From Tissierellia bacterium (lineage in GTDB: Bacteria; Bacillota; Clostridia; Tissierellales; Peptoniphilaceae): DNA of 64,000 bases. The position numbers and the translations under genes were made by a program. The notes under the pieces are model-generated. The model had not been told where the DNA came from, ran no database searches, and worked only from the letters and a program-made list of their open reading frames with translations. How positions within the stretch are numbered: the stretch's first letter is position 1; every line of letters begins with the position of its first letter. The DNA is taken from assembly GCA_030537855.1 (NCBI GenBank), contig JAUNVD010000004.1, forward strand, positions 1-64,000. The letters run 5' to 3'. Positions 25,702 through 35,582 of the stretch are shown one piece after another.

Positions 25702-26431
25702 AAAATTTAAAATTAGTATAGCTATAGGACTTTGGATTCTTCTATGGGAATTACTGGCATATTATATAAATGAGGAGATTCTTTTGGTATCTCCTTTGTC
25801 CGTATTTCAAAGAATCCTTAAAGAATGTAAAAATCCTAATTTTTGGATTATTCTTGGAAACACAGGTCTTCATATTATTATAGGATTTTTTTTAGGAGGA
25901 ATTTTTGGTCTATTTATTGCCATCCTTTCTTTTTATCAATCTTTTTTAAGATTCTTTTTTCGACCTATGGTACTTGCTATTCAAGGCACTCCTGTGGTTA
26001 GTTTTATAATTTTAATCCTTTTGTGGGTTCCTGTTTCTAGATTATCTATTATTATCTCTGCCCTTATTGTTTTTCCTATTTTCTACCATAATACATTATT
26101 GGGAATGGAAAATGTAACAAAGGATTATTTGGATATGGCAAAGGTTTTTTGTTGGACCGAACGAAAAAAGTGGAAGTATCTATATCTACCTTCTTTAAAA
26201 CTATTTTTAGGCTCTGCTATGTGTACTGGAGTTGGTTTAGCATGGAAAGCCGGTCTTGCAGCTGAAGTTATTGGTTTGCCAAAAGGGACTGTGGGAGAGA
26301 AAATATATGAATCTAAAATATTTTTAGATACAGAAGGACTATTTGCTTATACTATTGTAGCAGTTTTACTTTCTTTTCTAATGGAAGGAGGTTTGAAAAA
26401 ACTATGGAAACCATTAAAATCCAATCATTAG
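25679..26431 (+). CDS. ABC transporter permease (TauC/SsuC type)
   Basis: The product has 250 residues with about six membrane segments. A BPD-type cytosolic loop is visible: MENVTKDYLDMAKVF, then LPSLKLFLGSAMCTGVGLAWKAG, matching the EAA loop region. It forms the channel of the importer with the upstream binding lipoprotein. The ATG at 25679 is inside the end of the lipoprotein gene, and the 3' end overlaps the ATPase by 28 bases, which is tight translational coupling. Confidence 0.88.
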   Translation: MERFISNKKFKISIAIGLWILLWELLAYYINEEILLVSPLSVFQRILKECKNPNFWIILGNTGLHIIIGFFLGGIFGLFIAILSFYQSFLRFFFRPMVLAIQGTPVVSFIILILLWVPVSRLSIIISALIVFPIFYHNTLLGMENVTKDYLDMAKVFCWTERKKWKYLYLPSLKLFLGSAMCTGVGLAWKAGLAAEVIGLPKGTVGEKIYESKIFLDTEGLFAYTIVAVLLSFLMEGGLKKLWKPLKSNH

Positions 26432-26988
26432 AAAAATATTATAGAGACAAATCTCTCTTTAAGCCTGTAAATCTTGAAATTTCTCATCATGAACGTTTGG
26501 CAGTCTTAGGACCCTCTGGACGTGGAAAGACAACATTTTTAAAGATCGTAGCAGGATTAGTAAAACCTACCTTTGGTAGAATTGATATACCAAAAGATCA
26601 TACGATTTCCATGGTTTTTCAAGAAAATTTATTGCTAGAAGGATTTCACGGTGTAGATAATATAAAATCTGTTGTAAACTGGAAGGAGGAAAGGATTTTA
26701 TCCTGGCTTCAAAAATTGTCATTAGAAAAAGATGGGTATCAATTTGTTCATAATTATAGTGGAGGAATGAAAAGAAGATTAGCTCTTTTACGAGCCTTAG
26801 CTGTAAAGCCAAGGATTTTGTTACTGGATGAAGCTTTCCGTGAAGTAGATGAAAGGAATAAGAATGCTATGGTGGATTTAGTTCTTTCAGAAATGGAAAA
26901 TAAGATTTTGATTTTTACAACCCATGATAATAATGATTTAAAAATGTTAAAACCTACAAAATGTTTAGAACTTGAGGAGTGTGAATGA
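26404..26988 (+). CDS. ABC transporter ATP-binding protein (short)
   Basis: The product has 194 residues, short for the SsuB/TauB group (about 240-260). It has Walker A GPSGRGKTT (about 36-44), Q-loop VFQENLL, signature YSGGMKRRLALLRAL, Walker B ILLLDEA and H-loop TTHD. In Walker A, Arg replaces the common Ser/Cys before GKT. The C-terminal extra domain is missing, but all catalytic motifs are present. It is the third gene of the importer operon; its stop overlaps the dsdA start. Confidence 0.9.
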   Translation: METIKIQSLEKYYRDKSLFKPVNLEISHHERLAVLGPSGRGKTTFLKIVAGLVKPTFGRIDIPKDHTISMVFQENLLLEGFHGVDNIKSVVNWKEERILSWLQKLSLEKDGYQFVHNYSGGMKRRLALLRALAVKPRILLLDEAFREVDERNKNAMVDLVLSEMENKILIFTTHDNNDLKMLKPTKCLELEECE

Positions 26989-28286
26989 TGAAAGGGCGTA
27001 TCAAAGAATATTTAAAAAATCCTTTGATTCAAAAATTATCAAATTTAGAAGAAGTGTTTTGGGAAAATCCTAAATGTGGAAATGGGGAAAATATGTTTCC
27101 TATTTCTTTGGAAGAAATCGAAGAAGCGGAAGCTCGTCTATTACGTTTTGCCCCTTTGATTGAAAAAGTATTTCCTGAAACGAAAGAAGATAATGGTGTG
27201 ATAGAATCTCCACTTATCGAAATACCAAGTATGAAAAAAGCATTGGAAAACAAGGGGGAAATTCCTGGGAAACTATATTTAAAAATGGATTCTCACCTAC
27301 CTATTGCTGGGTCTATTAAGGCAAGGGGAGGTATTTACGAAGTCTTAAAACATACTGAAGATTTAGCGAAAGAACATGGAATTTTAAAAGAAGGAGACTC
27401 CTATGAAGTCCTTGGAACAAAGGAATCCAGAGATTTTTTTAAAGATAAAATCATCCAAGTAGGTTCTACTGGAAACTTAGGTTTATCCATAGGTATTACA
27501 TCAGCTGCCATAGGTTATCAAGTTATTGTCCATATGTCAGCAGATGCAAAACAATGGAAAAAGGACTTACTTCGAGAAAAAGGAGTGATTGTCAAAGAAT
27601 ATTCTTCAGATTATTCTTTAGCTGTGAAAGAAGGGCGTAGAGAATCTAATGAGAATCCTAATTCCTATTTTATCGATGATGAAAATTCTAAGGACTTATT
27701 TTTAGGTTATGCAGTAGCGGCAAAACGGTTAAAAGCACAATTAAATGATCTTGGGATGGTTCCTACGAAGGAGAAACCTTTGATTTTATATCTTCCTTGT
27801 GGAGTAGGTGGAGCTCCAGGTGGTGTAGCCTATGGATGTAAATTAATCTTTCAGGACGCTGTTAAAATATACTTTGTAGAACCAACCCATGCTCCTTGTA
27901 TGCTTTTAGGAATGGCTACAGAAGAATATGGAAATATAAAAGTAAGTGACATAGGAATTGATGGTAAAACCATAGCAGATGGTTTGGCAGTAGGGCAGTC
28001 CTCTGGATTTGTAGGAGAAATTATGGATCCTATTATTAATGGTATCTTTACAGTGGAAGATCGTCGACTATTGCCAATAATGGCCTTCTTAAAAGATACA
28101 GAGGATATTATTATTGAACCTTCTGCATGTTCCGCTTTTATAGGTCCTTTATATTTTTCTAACTATGGGGATTTACAAGAAGGTTACCATATCCCATGGG
28201 CTACTGGAGGAGCTTTAGTACCCTCTTCGATAGCCAATAAAGAAATTGAAGAAGGTCGAAAACTAAAAGATACTCTTTTTCTTTAA
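26985..28286 (+). CDS. dsdA: D-serine ammonia-lyase (D-serine dehydratase)
   Basis: This PLP enzyme converts D-serine to pyruvate and ammonia. The product has 433 residues (E. coli DsdA 442). PLP-lysine Lys112 lies in GSIKARGGIYE; the Gly-rich cofactor loop is GSTGNLGLSIG; LPCGVGGAPGGVAYG and IEPSACSAF are further family blocks. It is fused to the operon by a 4-base overlap with the ABC ATPase (ATGATG with GAGGAG upstream). The context suggests uptake and catabolism of D-serine or a related compound, or detoxification of D-amino acids from peptidoglycan turnover (inference). Confidence 0.95.
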   Translation: MMKGRIKEYLKNPLIQKLSNLEEVFWENPKCGNGENMFPISLEEIEEAEARLLRFAPLIEKVFPETKEDNGVIESPLIEIPSMKKALENKGEIPGKLYLKMDSHLPIAGSIKARGGIYEVLKHTEDLAKEHGILKEGDSYEVLGTKESRDFFKDKIIQVGSTGNLGLSIGITSAAIGYQVIVHMSADAKQWKKDLLREKGVIVKEYSSDYSLAVKEGRRESNENPNSYFIDDENSKDLFLGYAVAAKRLKAQLNDLGMVPTKEKPLILYLPCGVGGAPGGVAYGCKLIFQDAVKIYFVEPTHAPCMLLGMATEEYGNIKVSDIGIDGKTIADGLAVGQSSGFVGEIMDPIINGIFTVEDRRLLPIMAFLKDTEDIIIEPSACSAFIGPLYFSNYGDLQEGYHIPWATGGALVPSSIANKEIEEGRKLKDTLFL

Positions 28287-28322
28287 AAGTAGAATTTAAG
28301 AAAGGGATATCTTAAAATTGGG

Positions 28323-28328
28323 TATAAT
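28323..28328 (+). promoter_or_regulatory. -10 element for the ABC/FtsX operon
   Basis: TATAAT lies 36 bases before the preferred start of the ATPase gene. No good -35 is seen at 17 bases, so this is a weak call. Confidence 0.4.
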
Positions 28329-28363
28329 TATAAACAAATATGTTTAGAAAGGACTGTGAAGAG

Positions 28364-29065
28364 ATGTCCTATGTAGAAGTGAAAAATTGTGTAAAAAAAT
28401 ACACCATGGGAGATACTGTTATTTATGCTAATAATGGGATTTCCTTTGAAATAGAAAAAGGAGAATTTGTTGTAGTGGTTGGCCCTTCAGGAGCAGGGAA
28501 ATCTACATTTTTAAATATTCTCGGTGGAATGGATACAAATGATGAAGGCTCTGTTATTGTAGATGGTAAGAATATTTCAGAGTTTAATGAAAAAGAACTA
28601 ACCTCATATCGTCGAAATGATATAGGATTTGTTTTTCAATTTTATAATTTAATTCCTAATTTAACGACGAAAGAAAATGTAGAGTTGGCAGCTCAAATTG
28701 TTTCCAATGCTAAGGATTCTGAAGAAGTGTTACGACAAGTTGGCTTAGGAGAGAGGTTGGATAATTTTCCTGCCCAATTATCAGGTGGAGAGCAACAAAG
28801 AGTTGCTATTGCAAGGGCTTTAGCAAAGAATCCAAAGCTCTTACTTTGTGATGAACCAACTGGTGCCTTAGATTATCAAACAGGACGCCAGGTCTTAAAG
28901 CTACTACAAGATACTTGTAAAAACACGAATACCACTGTGGTTGTGATTACGCACAATACTGCCCTAACCCCTATGGCAGATCGGGTAATAGAAATTAATG
29001 ATGCTAAAGTTAGAAGTACAAGATTAAATAAGGAGCCTAAAAGTGTAACGGAATTAGAATGGTAG
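28364..29065 (+). CDS. ABC transporter ATP-binding protein (MacB/LolD type)
   Basis: The product has 233 residues with Walker [11 protein letters not shown]-loop [17 protein letters not shown] (the typical MacB/FtsE-type pattern), signature [15 protein letters not shown] and Walker [13 protein letters not shown]. It forms a pair with the FtsX-type permease seven bases downstream. The preferred start is ATG 28364; an in-frame ATG at 28340 lies too close to the TATAAT. Partners of this class move lipids, lipoproteins or peptides, or act as mechanical couplers, rather than importing small solutes. Confidence 0.92.
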   Translation: MSYVEVKNCVKKYTMGDTVIYANNGISFEIEKGEFVVVVGPSGAGKSTFLNILGGMDTNDEGSVIVDGKNISEFNEKELTSYRRNDIGFVFQFYNLIPNLTTKENVELAAQIVSNAKDSEEVLRQVGLGERLDNFPAQLSGGEQQRVAIARALAKNPKLLLCDEPTGALDYQTGRQVLKLLQDTCKNTNTTVVVITHNTALTPMADRVIEINDAKVRSTRLNKEPKSVTELEW

Positions 29066-29072
29066 GTCTAAG

Positions 29073-32000
29073 ATGAAAAAGAAAGCATTGTGGAAGGATA
29101 CGATTCGAGAAATAAAAAGAACATATCCACGATTTTTATCTATTCTTTTAATGATTACCCTTGGTGCTTTTGTTTTAGTTGGATTAACAGTAACTGGAGA
29201 AGTGATGCGTCATTCTGCAGAAGTTAAAATAAAAGATGGAAATCTTCAAGACTTATTAGTTTCCAATGCCTTTGGATTAGAAGATAAAGATTTGGACCTA
29301 TTAAGTCAATTAGAAGATATTGAAGATGTAGAACTACGATATTCCAAGGATTTTCAGGATTCCACAGGAAGGTTTAATCTTCGGTTATTTTCTTTACCAA
29401 GTAGGATTTCTCTTCCTTTACTTCGAGAAGGAAGATTACCAGAACTTGAAGATGAATTGGCTTTAGACTATTACTTAAAAAAAGAAGGGTTTCAATTAGG
29501 TGATAGGATAACTTTTACTCAAAAGCCTAATAAATATAAACCTGAGGATGAAAAAGATGATCCCTTTTTAAAGAGGTATACGTATAAAATTGTAGGATTT
29601 GTAGAAACACCGGAACAATTGGAAAATATTTTTAAAGGTTCTAGTATTGACGGTACATCATTAAATGGTTTTGCCTATGTTTTACCTGAGGTATTTGATA
29701 TGGATCAACCTACTGAAGCTAGAATTATATTTTCTCCAACATCTCAATGGAATACAGGAGATAAAGAATATTGGGATTATACAAATTTAAAAGAAGAAGA
29801 AGCAAAGAATCTCCTATCCAATCGTTCAAAAGAAAGATTGGAAGATCTACGTGGAGAGATTCAAGATGAACTTGATGCTGGAGAAGAAGAAATACGTGAT
29901 GCTAAGGCAAAGTTAGAAGATGGAGAACAGAAATTACTTCAAGGGAAGAAAGATTTAAAAAAGGGAGAGTCTGATTATGTGAAAGGGAAGAGAACTTTTG
30001 CATCAGAAACTTCAAAGGGAAAATCTAAATTAGCGAAAGGTAAAAAAGATTTAGAAAAAGCCCGTAAAGAATTAGATGATAATAAAACGAAATTAAAAGA
30101 TGGAGAAAGAAAACTTGAAGAAGGTCGCTCTAAATTAAAAGAGAGTGAGAGAGATTTCAAAGAAGGGCAAGAAAAATATGCAGAAGGAGTATCTAAGTAC
30201 CAAGAAGGAAAGGATAAATTAGAAAAAGAAAAATCCAAACTTAAAGAGGGAAAAGATAAGTTAGATGCTTCTAAAATAGAAATAGAAGAGAGTAGAAAAA
30301 AACTAGCAGAAGGAGAACGGGAACTAGAAAAAGGCCGTCGTGAATTAGCGGAAAAAGAACCGGAACTTCAAAAAGGAATTCAAGAATATGAAGCTGGGCT
30401 TGAAGATTATAATCAAGGAAAAGCAGAATTGGAAGCTTCACAAAGTAAATTAAATCAAGGCAAAATAGAGATTCAAGAAGGAGAAGCAAAGTTAAAGGCA
30501 GCAGAAATTGAAATTCAAAAAGGAAAAGCTGCCATAACTGGATTGACAGGACAAATCACTGGAATCAATGGACAAATACAACAATTAGAAGGAGTTCTTG
30601 GAACCAACACTGATCCAGAGGAGCAGAAAAAGATTCAAGGACAAATCCAAGGATTACAAGGACAAAAATCAGCTTTAGAAAATGAGAAGAATAAGATTAG
30701 TCAATCGGTAACTCAAGGGGAACAAGAATACTCTCAAGGATTGGCAAAGTTAAATGCTGCAAAGGCTGAATATGAAGCGGGTTTAGCAGAATATAATGCT
30801 GGTAAAGAGAAACTAGCCCAAGGAAAAGAACAGTTAGATATTGCTAAGAGAAAAATAGATCAAGGGCAAGAAGAACTAGCGAAAGGTCGAAAAAAGCTAG
30901 CAGCTGGTGAAGCAGAACTTCAATCTGGGAAGTCTCAACTCCTAGAAGGTGAAAAGAAATACCATCAAGGACTTTCTGATTTTGAAGATGGAAAGAAGAA
31001 GTTAAAGGATGGAGAACAAAAACTAACAGATTCTAGAATAGAATTAGATAGACGAGGACGAGAACTAGAAGAAGGTCGAGAAAAGCTAGAAGAGGGTAAG
31101 AAAGATTTAAAGACAAAAGAATCTGAACTTACTGATGCCAAAGATAAACTTCAAGAAGGAGAAGAAAAATATCAGTCTGGTCAAAGGGATCTCATTTCAG
31201 GACAAAAAAGATTAGAAAGGGAAATTGCCAAAGGAAAGAAGGATCTTCGTATTGCTCTTGGTAAACTTCAAGATGCTCGTAAAGATGTTACAGAAGGGGA
31301 AAAGGAGTACGAAGAGAAAAAAGAAGAAGCAGAGGAAGAAATTGCCAAAGGGGAAAAAGATATTAAGGATTGGTCTGATATTTTAGAAATTTTAAAACAG
31401 CCAGCCTATTCTGTAGAAGCGAGACAAAATAATCGTTCTATTTACCAATATTTAGATTATGCTAGGAGAGTAGATTTATTAGCATTATTCTTCCCTATAT
31501 TTTTCTTTATTATTGCCATGTTAATTTCCTCTACAACTATGACTAGAATGGTTGATGAAAACAGAATTCAAATTGGAACATTAAAGGCTCTAGGTTATTC
31601 AAGTTGGGATATTAGCAAGAAATATCTATTTTATGGTGCGATAGCTTCTTTATTTGGTGGAATCATAGGTGCCATTGGAGGTAACTTTATTCTTACTTGG
31701 GTAATAGGCACTGCATATTCAACAGGTTCTATTATCGATGAATTAATAATAGGCTTTTATTGGGATAAAATTCTCCTTGCTATAGGAGTAGGTCTAGTAT
31801 GTACCGGAATTGTAGCATGGGCCACTGTAGGGAAAACACTAAGAACCAATGCTGCTGAACTAATGAGACCAAAACCTCCAAAGGGCGGGACGAGAATTTT
31901 TATTGAAAGAATTAAGCCTTTTTGGAATCGCTTAGATTTTTTAAGAAAGGTAACTGCAAGAAATATCTTCCGATATAAGAAACGGATGATTTTAACTTTA

Positions 32001-33077
32001 ACAGGAGTAATGGGTTGTACAGCTCTTTTAGTACTAGGATTTGGAATTAAAACATCTGTTGCCGGTCTTGTAGAAAAACAATATGATGAGTTAACACGTT
32101 TTGATATGGTATTAATTCATGAAAGAAGATTATCCTCTAATGGATTTAAAGAGTATTCGTCAGAAATTGGAAAAGATGAAAGAATAAAAAATCTTGCTCA
32201 TGGAAGAATGGAAATGGTAAAAATGGAAGTTCCTGGAATCATAGACCAAACCATTACCACCTTAATTCCTGATAATGTGAAAGAATTTGAAAAGCAAGTG
32301 ACTTTACGAATACCAAGAAAAGATGAATTTGATTTACCTAAAGATGGAGTTGTAATTACAGAAAAATTAGCTACCATTACAAACTTAAAAATTGGGGATA
32401 CTATTGTTTTTGAAGATGATGAAAATATAAAAAGATCTGGAAAAATTTCAGGAATTACAGAGGGCTATGCTGGCCATTACATGTATTTAAGTAAAGATTC
32501 TTATGAAAAAATATTTCAAGATAAATATGAAACCAATGCAGATTTGATTCAATTAAAAGACAATAATAAGGAAATGATCGAAGAGGTTAGTGCCCATTAT
32601 CAAAAGGAAAAAGTTATTGTAACTGCTATTACCTTTGATTATATGAAAGATATGATGGAACAATTGGTGGATTCTATATCTCAAGTTGTTATTGTTATAT
32701 TAGTGGCTTCAACTATTCTTGCATTTGTGGTTCTTTATAATTTAACGAATATCAATGTAGAAGAACGAAGAAGGGAACTATCTACCATAAAAGTACTAGG
32801 TTTTTACTCCCCTGAAGTAACTGAATACGTCTATCGGGAAACTTGGGTTCTTACGGTAATGGGGATTCTTATTGGTTGTGTTATGGGAAAAATTCTTCAT
32901 TACAATGTAATGAAAGTAGTTGTTCCAGATAATGCATCTTTATACCCAGTTTTAAATTGGTTAAATTATTTTATACCATCTTTGATTACGATTATAATCT
33001 CAATTGTAGTTAGAATCTTTATTCACAAAAAACTACGGGCTATTAATATGGTGGAAGCTTTAAAAGCTGTAGAATAA
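29073..33077 (+). CDS. Giant FtsX-like ABC permease with about 500-residue heptad-repeat domain
   Basis: The product has 1334 residues. One N-terminal membrane helix (about 16-40) is followed by an extracellular beta-type domain to about 240. Next come about 515 residues (250-766) of Lys/Glu/Gly-rich heptads, often with Gly at the same heptad place (GEQKLLQ, GKKDLKK, GESDYVK), broken by a Gln/Gly-rich stretch near 488-542. Two FtsX-type units follow: three helices about 805-925, then a second outside domain and three helices about 1200-1320. The repeat region should form a long extracellular coiled coil that may span the wall. The substrate is unknown. Similar YhgE/FtsX hybrids occur in Bacillota. 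Confidence 0.88.
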   Translation: MKKKALWKDTIREIKRTYPRFLSILLMITLGAFVLVGLTVTGEVMRHSAEVKIKDGNLQDLLVSNAFGLEDKDLDLLSQLEDIEDVELRYSKDFQDSTGRFNLRLFSLPSRISLPLLREGRLPELEDELALDYYLKKEGFQLGDRITFTQKPNKYKPEDEKDDPFLKRYTYKIVGFVETPEQLENIFKGSSIDGTSLNGFAYVLPEVFDMDQPTEARIIFSPTSQWNTGDKEYWDYTNLKEEEAKNLLSNRSKERLEDLRGEIQDELDAGEEEIRDAKAKLEDGEQKLLQGKKDLKKGESDYVKGKRTFASETSKGKSKLAKGKKDLEKARKELDDNKTKLKDGERKLEEGRSKLKESERDFKEGQEKYAEGVSKYQEGKDKLEKEKSKLKEGKDKLDASKIEIEESRKKLAEGERELEKGRRELAEKEPELQKGIQEYEAGLEDYNQGKAELEASQSKLNQGKIEIQEGEAKLKAAEIEIQKGKAAITGLTGQITGINGQIQQLEGVLGTNTDPEEQKKIQGQIQGLQGQKSALENEKNKISQSVTQGEQEYSQGLAKLNAAKAEYEAGLAEYNAGKEKLAQGKEQLDIAKRKIDQGQEELAKGRKKLAAGEAELQSGKSQLLEGEKKYHQGLSDFEDGKKKLKDGEQKLTDSRIELDRRGRELEEGREKLEEGKKDLKTKESELTDAKDKLQEGEEKYQSGQRDLISGQKRLEREIAKGKKDLRIALGKLQDARKDVTEGEKEYEEKKEEAEEEIAKGEKDIKDWSDILEILKQPAYSVEARQNNRSIYQYLDYARRVDLLALFFPIFFFIIAMLISSTTMTRMVDENRIQIGTLKALGYSSWDISKKYLFYGAIASLFGGIIGAIGGNFILTWVIGTAYSTGSIIDELIIGFYWDKILLAIGVGLVCTGIVAWATVGKTLRTNAAELMRPKPPKGGTRIFIERIKPFWNRLDFLRKVTARNIFRYKKRMILTLTGVMGCTALLVLGFGIKTSVAGLVEKQYDELTRFDMVLIHERRLSSNGFKEYSSEIGKDERIKNLAHGRMEMVKMEVPGIIDQTITTLIPDNVKEFEKQVTLRIPRKDEFDLPKDGVVITEKLATITNLKIGDTIVFEDDENIKRSGKISGITEGYAGHYMYLSKDSYEKIFQDKYETNADLIQLKDNNKEMIEEVSAHYQKEKVIVTAITFDYMKDMMEQLVDSISQVVIVILVASTILAFVVLYNLTNINVEERRRELSTIKVLGFYSPEVTEYVYRETWVLTVMGILIGCVMGKILHYNVMKVVVPDNASLYPVLNWLNYFIPSLITIIISIVVRIFIHKKLRAINMVEALKAVE

Positions 33078-33078
33078 T

Positions 33079-33112
33079 AAAAATCGATGGAGAACTTCTC
33101 CATCGATTTTTT
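33079..33112 (+). terminator. Terminator after the FtsX-type gene
   Basis: A near-perfect palindrome (AAAAATCGATGGAGAA with its complement, one central base) ends in six T. Confidence 0.92.
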
Positions 33113-33147
33113 AATTTATCTCTTCATGTAAGAAATAAAAGATCATA

Positions 33148-34092
33148 TTAATTTACTTGATTTGGTGCTTTTCCACCATCTCGAATAGCTAGTAAGTTTT
33201 CCAATGCATTCGTTCCCATTTCCATTCTTGCTTCGTAAGTAGCATTTCCTAAATGAGGAGACAAAATAACATTATCAAAGTCTAAAAGTTCTTTTGAAAA
33301 TTTTGGTTCAAATTCATAGACATCTAATGCTGCTCCTGCTATTTTTTCTTCTCTTAATGCTTGAATCAAAGCTTCTTCTTTTACTAAAGGTCCTCTTGCT
33401 GCATTGATAATAATAGCAGAAGGTTTCATCTTGTTAAAAGCTACCTCATCAACAAGGTGATGAAGTTCAGGAGCATATGCTGAATGAAGGGAAATAAAAT
33501 CTGAACCCATAAGTAGTTCTTCAAAAGAAACAGATAACCAAGTTTCTGGAGTGGTTTTTGGACTTCTGGAACAATAAAGAATATTCATTCCAAATGCTTC
33601 AGCACGTTTTGCAAGTTCAAAGCCAATATTGCCAAGTCCAAAAATACCTAAGGTTTTACCTCTTAACTGATGTCCAAGCCCAAAGGTTGGTCTCCAACCT
33701 TGAAATTTTTCATTTCTCATAAAGGAATCTCCCCATACTAAATGACGAGCAGATGCTAAGAGAAGACCAAAGGTAAGTTCTGCTGTAGATACAGCAGAAG
33801 AAGGTGCTGGAGCATTGGTAACAACAATTCCTTCCTCCTTTGCACTTTGGATATCAATATTATCAAATCCAGCACCATAATTGGCTACTATTTTTAACTG
33901 GGGATTTGATGTTAGAATTCGCGCTGTTATTTTATCAGAAAGGGGACAAAGGATCCCTTCACAATCTTTAGCTCCTTCAAGAATTTCATCTTCACGTAAT
34001 GGCTCTAAAGAATCATGGTATAAAATATCAAATTCTTCTTCTAATCTTTCTTTAATGAGCTGGGGCACAGGGCCTGTTACAAATATTTTCAT
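33148..34092 (-). CDS. D-isomer 2-hydroxyacid dehydrogenase
   Basis: The product has 314 residues. The NAD site is GIFGLGNIG (about 149-157). The catalytic Arg is in NAARGPLV (about 232), Glu in DVYEFEP (about 261) and His in LSPHLGNAT (about 279), the complete triad. It reduces a 2-oxoacid (glyoxylate, hydroxypyruvate or phenylpyruvate-like); the substrate is not readable from sequence. The ATG at 34092 follows TAGGAGGAATTTAA. It is a single gene, divergent from the MATE gene. Confidence 0.9.
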   Translation of the reverse strand: MKIFVTGPVPQLIKERLEEEFDILYHDSLEPLREDEILEGAKDCEGILCPLSDKITARILTSNPQLKIVANYGAGFDNIDIQSAKEEGIVVTNAPAPSSAVSTAELTFGLLLASARHLVWGDSFMRNEKFQGWRPTFGLGHQLRGKTLGIFGLGNIGFELAKRAEAFGMNILYCSRSPKTTPETWLSVSFEELLMGSDFISLHSAYAPELHHLVDEVAFNKMKPSAIIINAARGPLVKEEALIQALREEKIAGAALDVYEFEPKFSKELLDFDNVILSPHLGNATYEARMEMGTNALENLLAIRDGGKAPNQVN

Positions 34093-34194
34093 TTAAATTC
34101 CTCCTATTTTACTGGTATCTAGATATATACCCAAAAAGATAGCTTCAAAAAATGAGTTTTGTGGTATAATGAAATATTCAGGGAGGGGGAAAAA

Positions 34195-35568
34195 TTGAAA
34201 GAGAATAGATTGGGATATGAACCAATTCCAAAACTACTTGTGAGTATGAGTTTGCCTATTATGGGGTCGATGTTAATCCAAGCACTTTATAATATAGTTG
34301 ATTCTATTTTTGTATCAAGAATAAGTGAAGATGCTCTAGCAGCAGTATCTATGGCTTTTCCATTACAAAATCTTTTAATATCAACAGCAGTGGGAACTGC
34401 CGTAGGGATGAACGCACTTTTGTCCCGTTCCTTAGGTCAGAAGAAATTTGAAAAAGCAAATAGAACAGGGGAACATGGACTTATCTTAGGAATTCTTACA
34501 TCCTTTCTTTTTGTATTATTTGGAATTTTTGGGACTCGATTTTTTTATGAAACACAAACAAATTCAGAAATGATTATTCAGCATGGAGTAGAGTATTTAA
34601 GAATTGTATCTCTATTTTGTGTGGGAATTTATATACAAATTACAAGTGAAAGACTTTTACAGTCCACTGGGAAAGCTTTTTATTCGATGATCACTCAAAG
34701 TATAGGGGCAATTATCAATATTATTCTAGACCCTATATTAATTTTTGGTTTACTAGGATTTCCGAAATTTGGAGTTGCTGGTGCTGCGTATGCAACAGTA
34801 ATAGGACAATTTTGTGGTGCAGGAACAGGTATTTATTTAAATCATAAAGTAAATCATGACATTCAATTAAGTTTTAAAGGATTCCAATGGGATTGGAAAT
34901 TAATTAGAGAAATGTATGCTGTAGGATTACCTTCTATATTAATGATGTCTATTGCATCCTTTAGCACGTACTTTATCAATAAAATTGTAGGGGTTTTTAC
35001 ATCCACTGCTGTTGCAGCTTTTGGCATTTTTGTAAAAATTCAAAGTTTTGTACTAATGCCTTTATTTGGAATGACCAATGGAATCGTGTCCATCATAGCT
35101 TATAATTATGGAGCTGGAAAGACAGATAGATTGAAAGAAACCATGAGACTTGGATTAGTGGTAGGTTCTATAATGACCATTACAGGCTGTGTCGTCTTAT
35201 TAATCGGAGCACCATCAATATTAAGAGCTTTTGACGCAGGGAAAGAAATGATGGATATCGGTTTAGTTGCTCTTCGTCGTATTAGTATTTCTTTTATTTT
35301 AGCTGGTGCCTCCATAGTATGTTCAGCAATTTTTCAAGCATTAGGGAATGGAGTTCTTAGTATGTTTATATCATTTGTCAGACAATTGATTGTCTTAGTA
35401 CCTTTAGCATACTTACTAAGTTTAACCCATAATTTGGATGCGGTATGGTTTGCTTTTCCTATTGCAGAAGTAATTTGTTTAGCACTATGTATTTATTTTT
35501 TGAAAAAGGTTGTAAAAAAAGAAGTAGATAATAATCCTAACTTGAAATACGAAAAAGTGGCAGAATAA
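34195..35568 (+). CDS. MATE family efflux transporter
   Basis: The product has 457 residues with twelve predicted membrane segments. The first helix has the MATE/DinF-type pattern IMGSMLIQALYNIVDSIFVSR, and the symmetrical second half starts near LPSILMMSIASFSTYFINK. It exports cationic drugs or toxins with Na+ or H+. The start is TTG at 34195, right after GGGAGGGGGAAAAA; an in-frame GTG at 34159 would overlap the TATAAT at 34163 and is rejected. It ends in a terminator shared with the convergent flavodiiron gene. Confidence 0.9.
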   Translation: MKENRLGYEPIPKLLVSMSLPIMGSMLIQALYNIVDSIFVSRISEDALAAVSMAFPLQNLLISTAVGTAVGMNALLSRSLGQKKFEKANRTGEHGLILGILTSFLFVLFGIFGTRFFYETQTNSEMIIQHGVEYLRIVSLFCVGIYIQITSERLLQSTGKAFYSMITQSIGAIINIILDPILIFGLLGFPKFGVAGAAYATVIGQFCGAGTGIYLNHKVNHDIQLSFKGFQWDWKLIREMYAVGLPSILMMSIASFSTYFINKIVGVFTSTAVAAFGIFVKIQSFVLMPLFGMTNGIVSIIAYNYGAGKTDRLKETMRLGLVVGSIMTITGCVVLLIGAPSILRAFDAGKEMMDIGLVALRRISISFILAGASIVCSAIFQALGNGVLSMFISFVRQLIVLVPLAYLLSLTHNLDAVWFAFPIAEVICLALCIYFLKKVVKKEVDNNPNLKYEKVAE

Positions 35569-35582
35569 TCTGCCACTTTTTT
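35552..35582. terminator. Bidirectional terminator
   Basis: AAAAAGTGGCAGA pairs with TCTGCCACTTTTTT across a 4-base loop, between convergent genes. Confidence 0.92.

Noticed and set aside
29900-31350. Many similar short A/G-rich repeats, at first sight like a repeat array or CRISPR-like region
   Set aside because: The repeats are in frame and encode a heptad coiled coil. Spacing and sequence vary, with no constant direct repeat and spacers. Long antisense frames here (e.g. 29975-30238, 30271-30489) are shadows of the repetitive coding strand.
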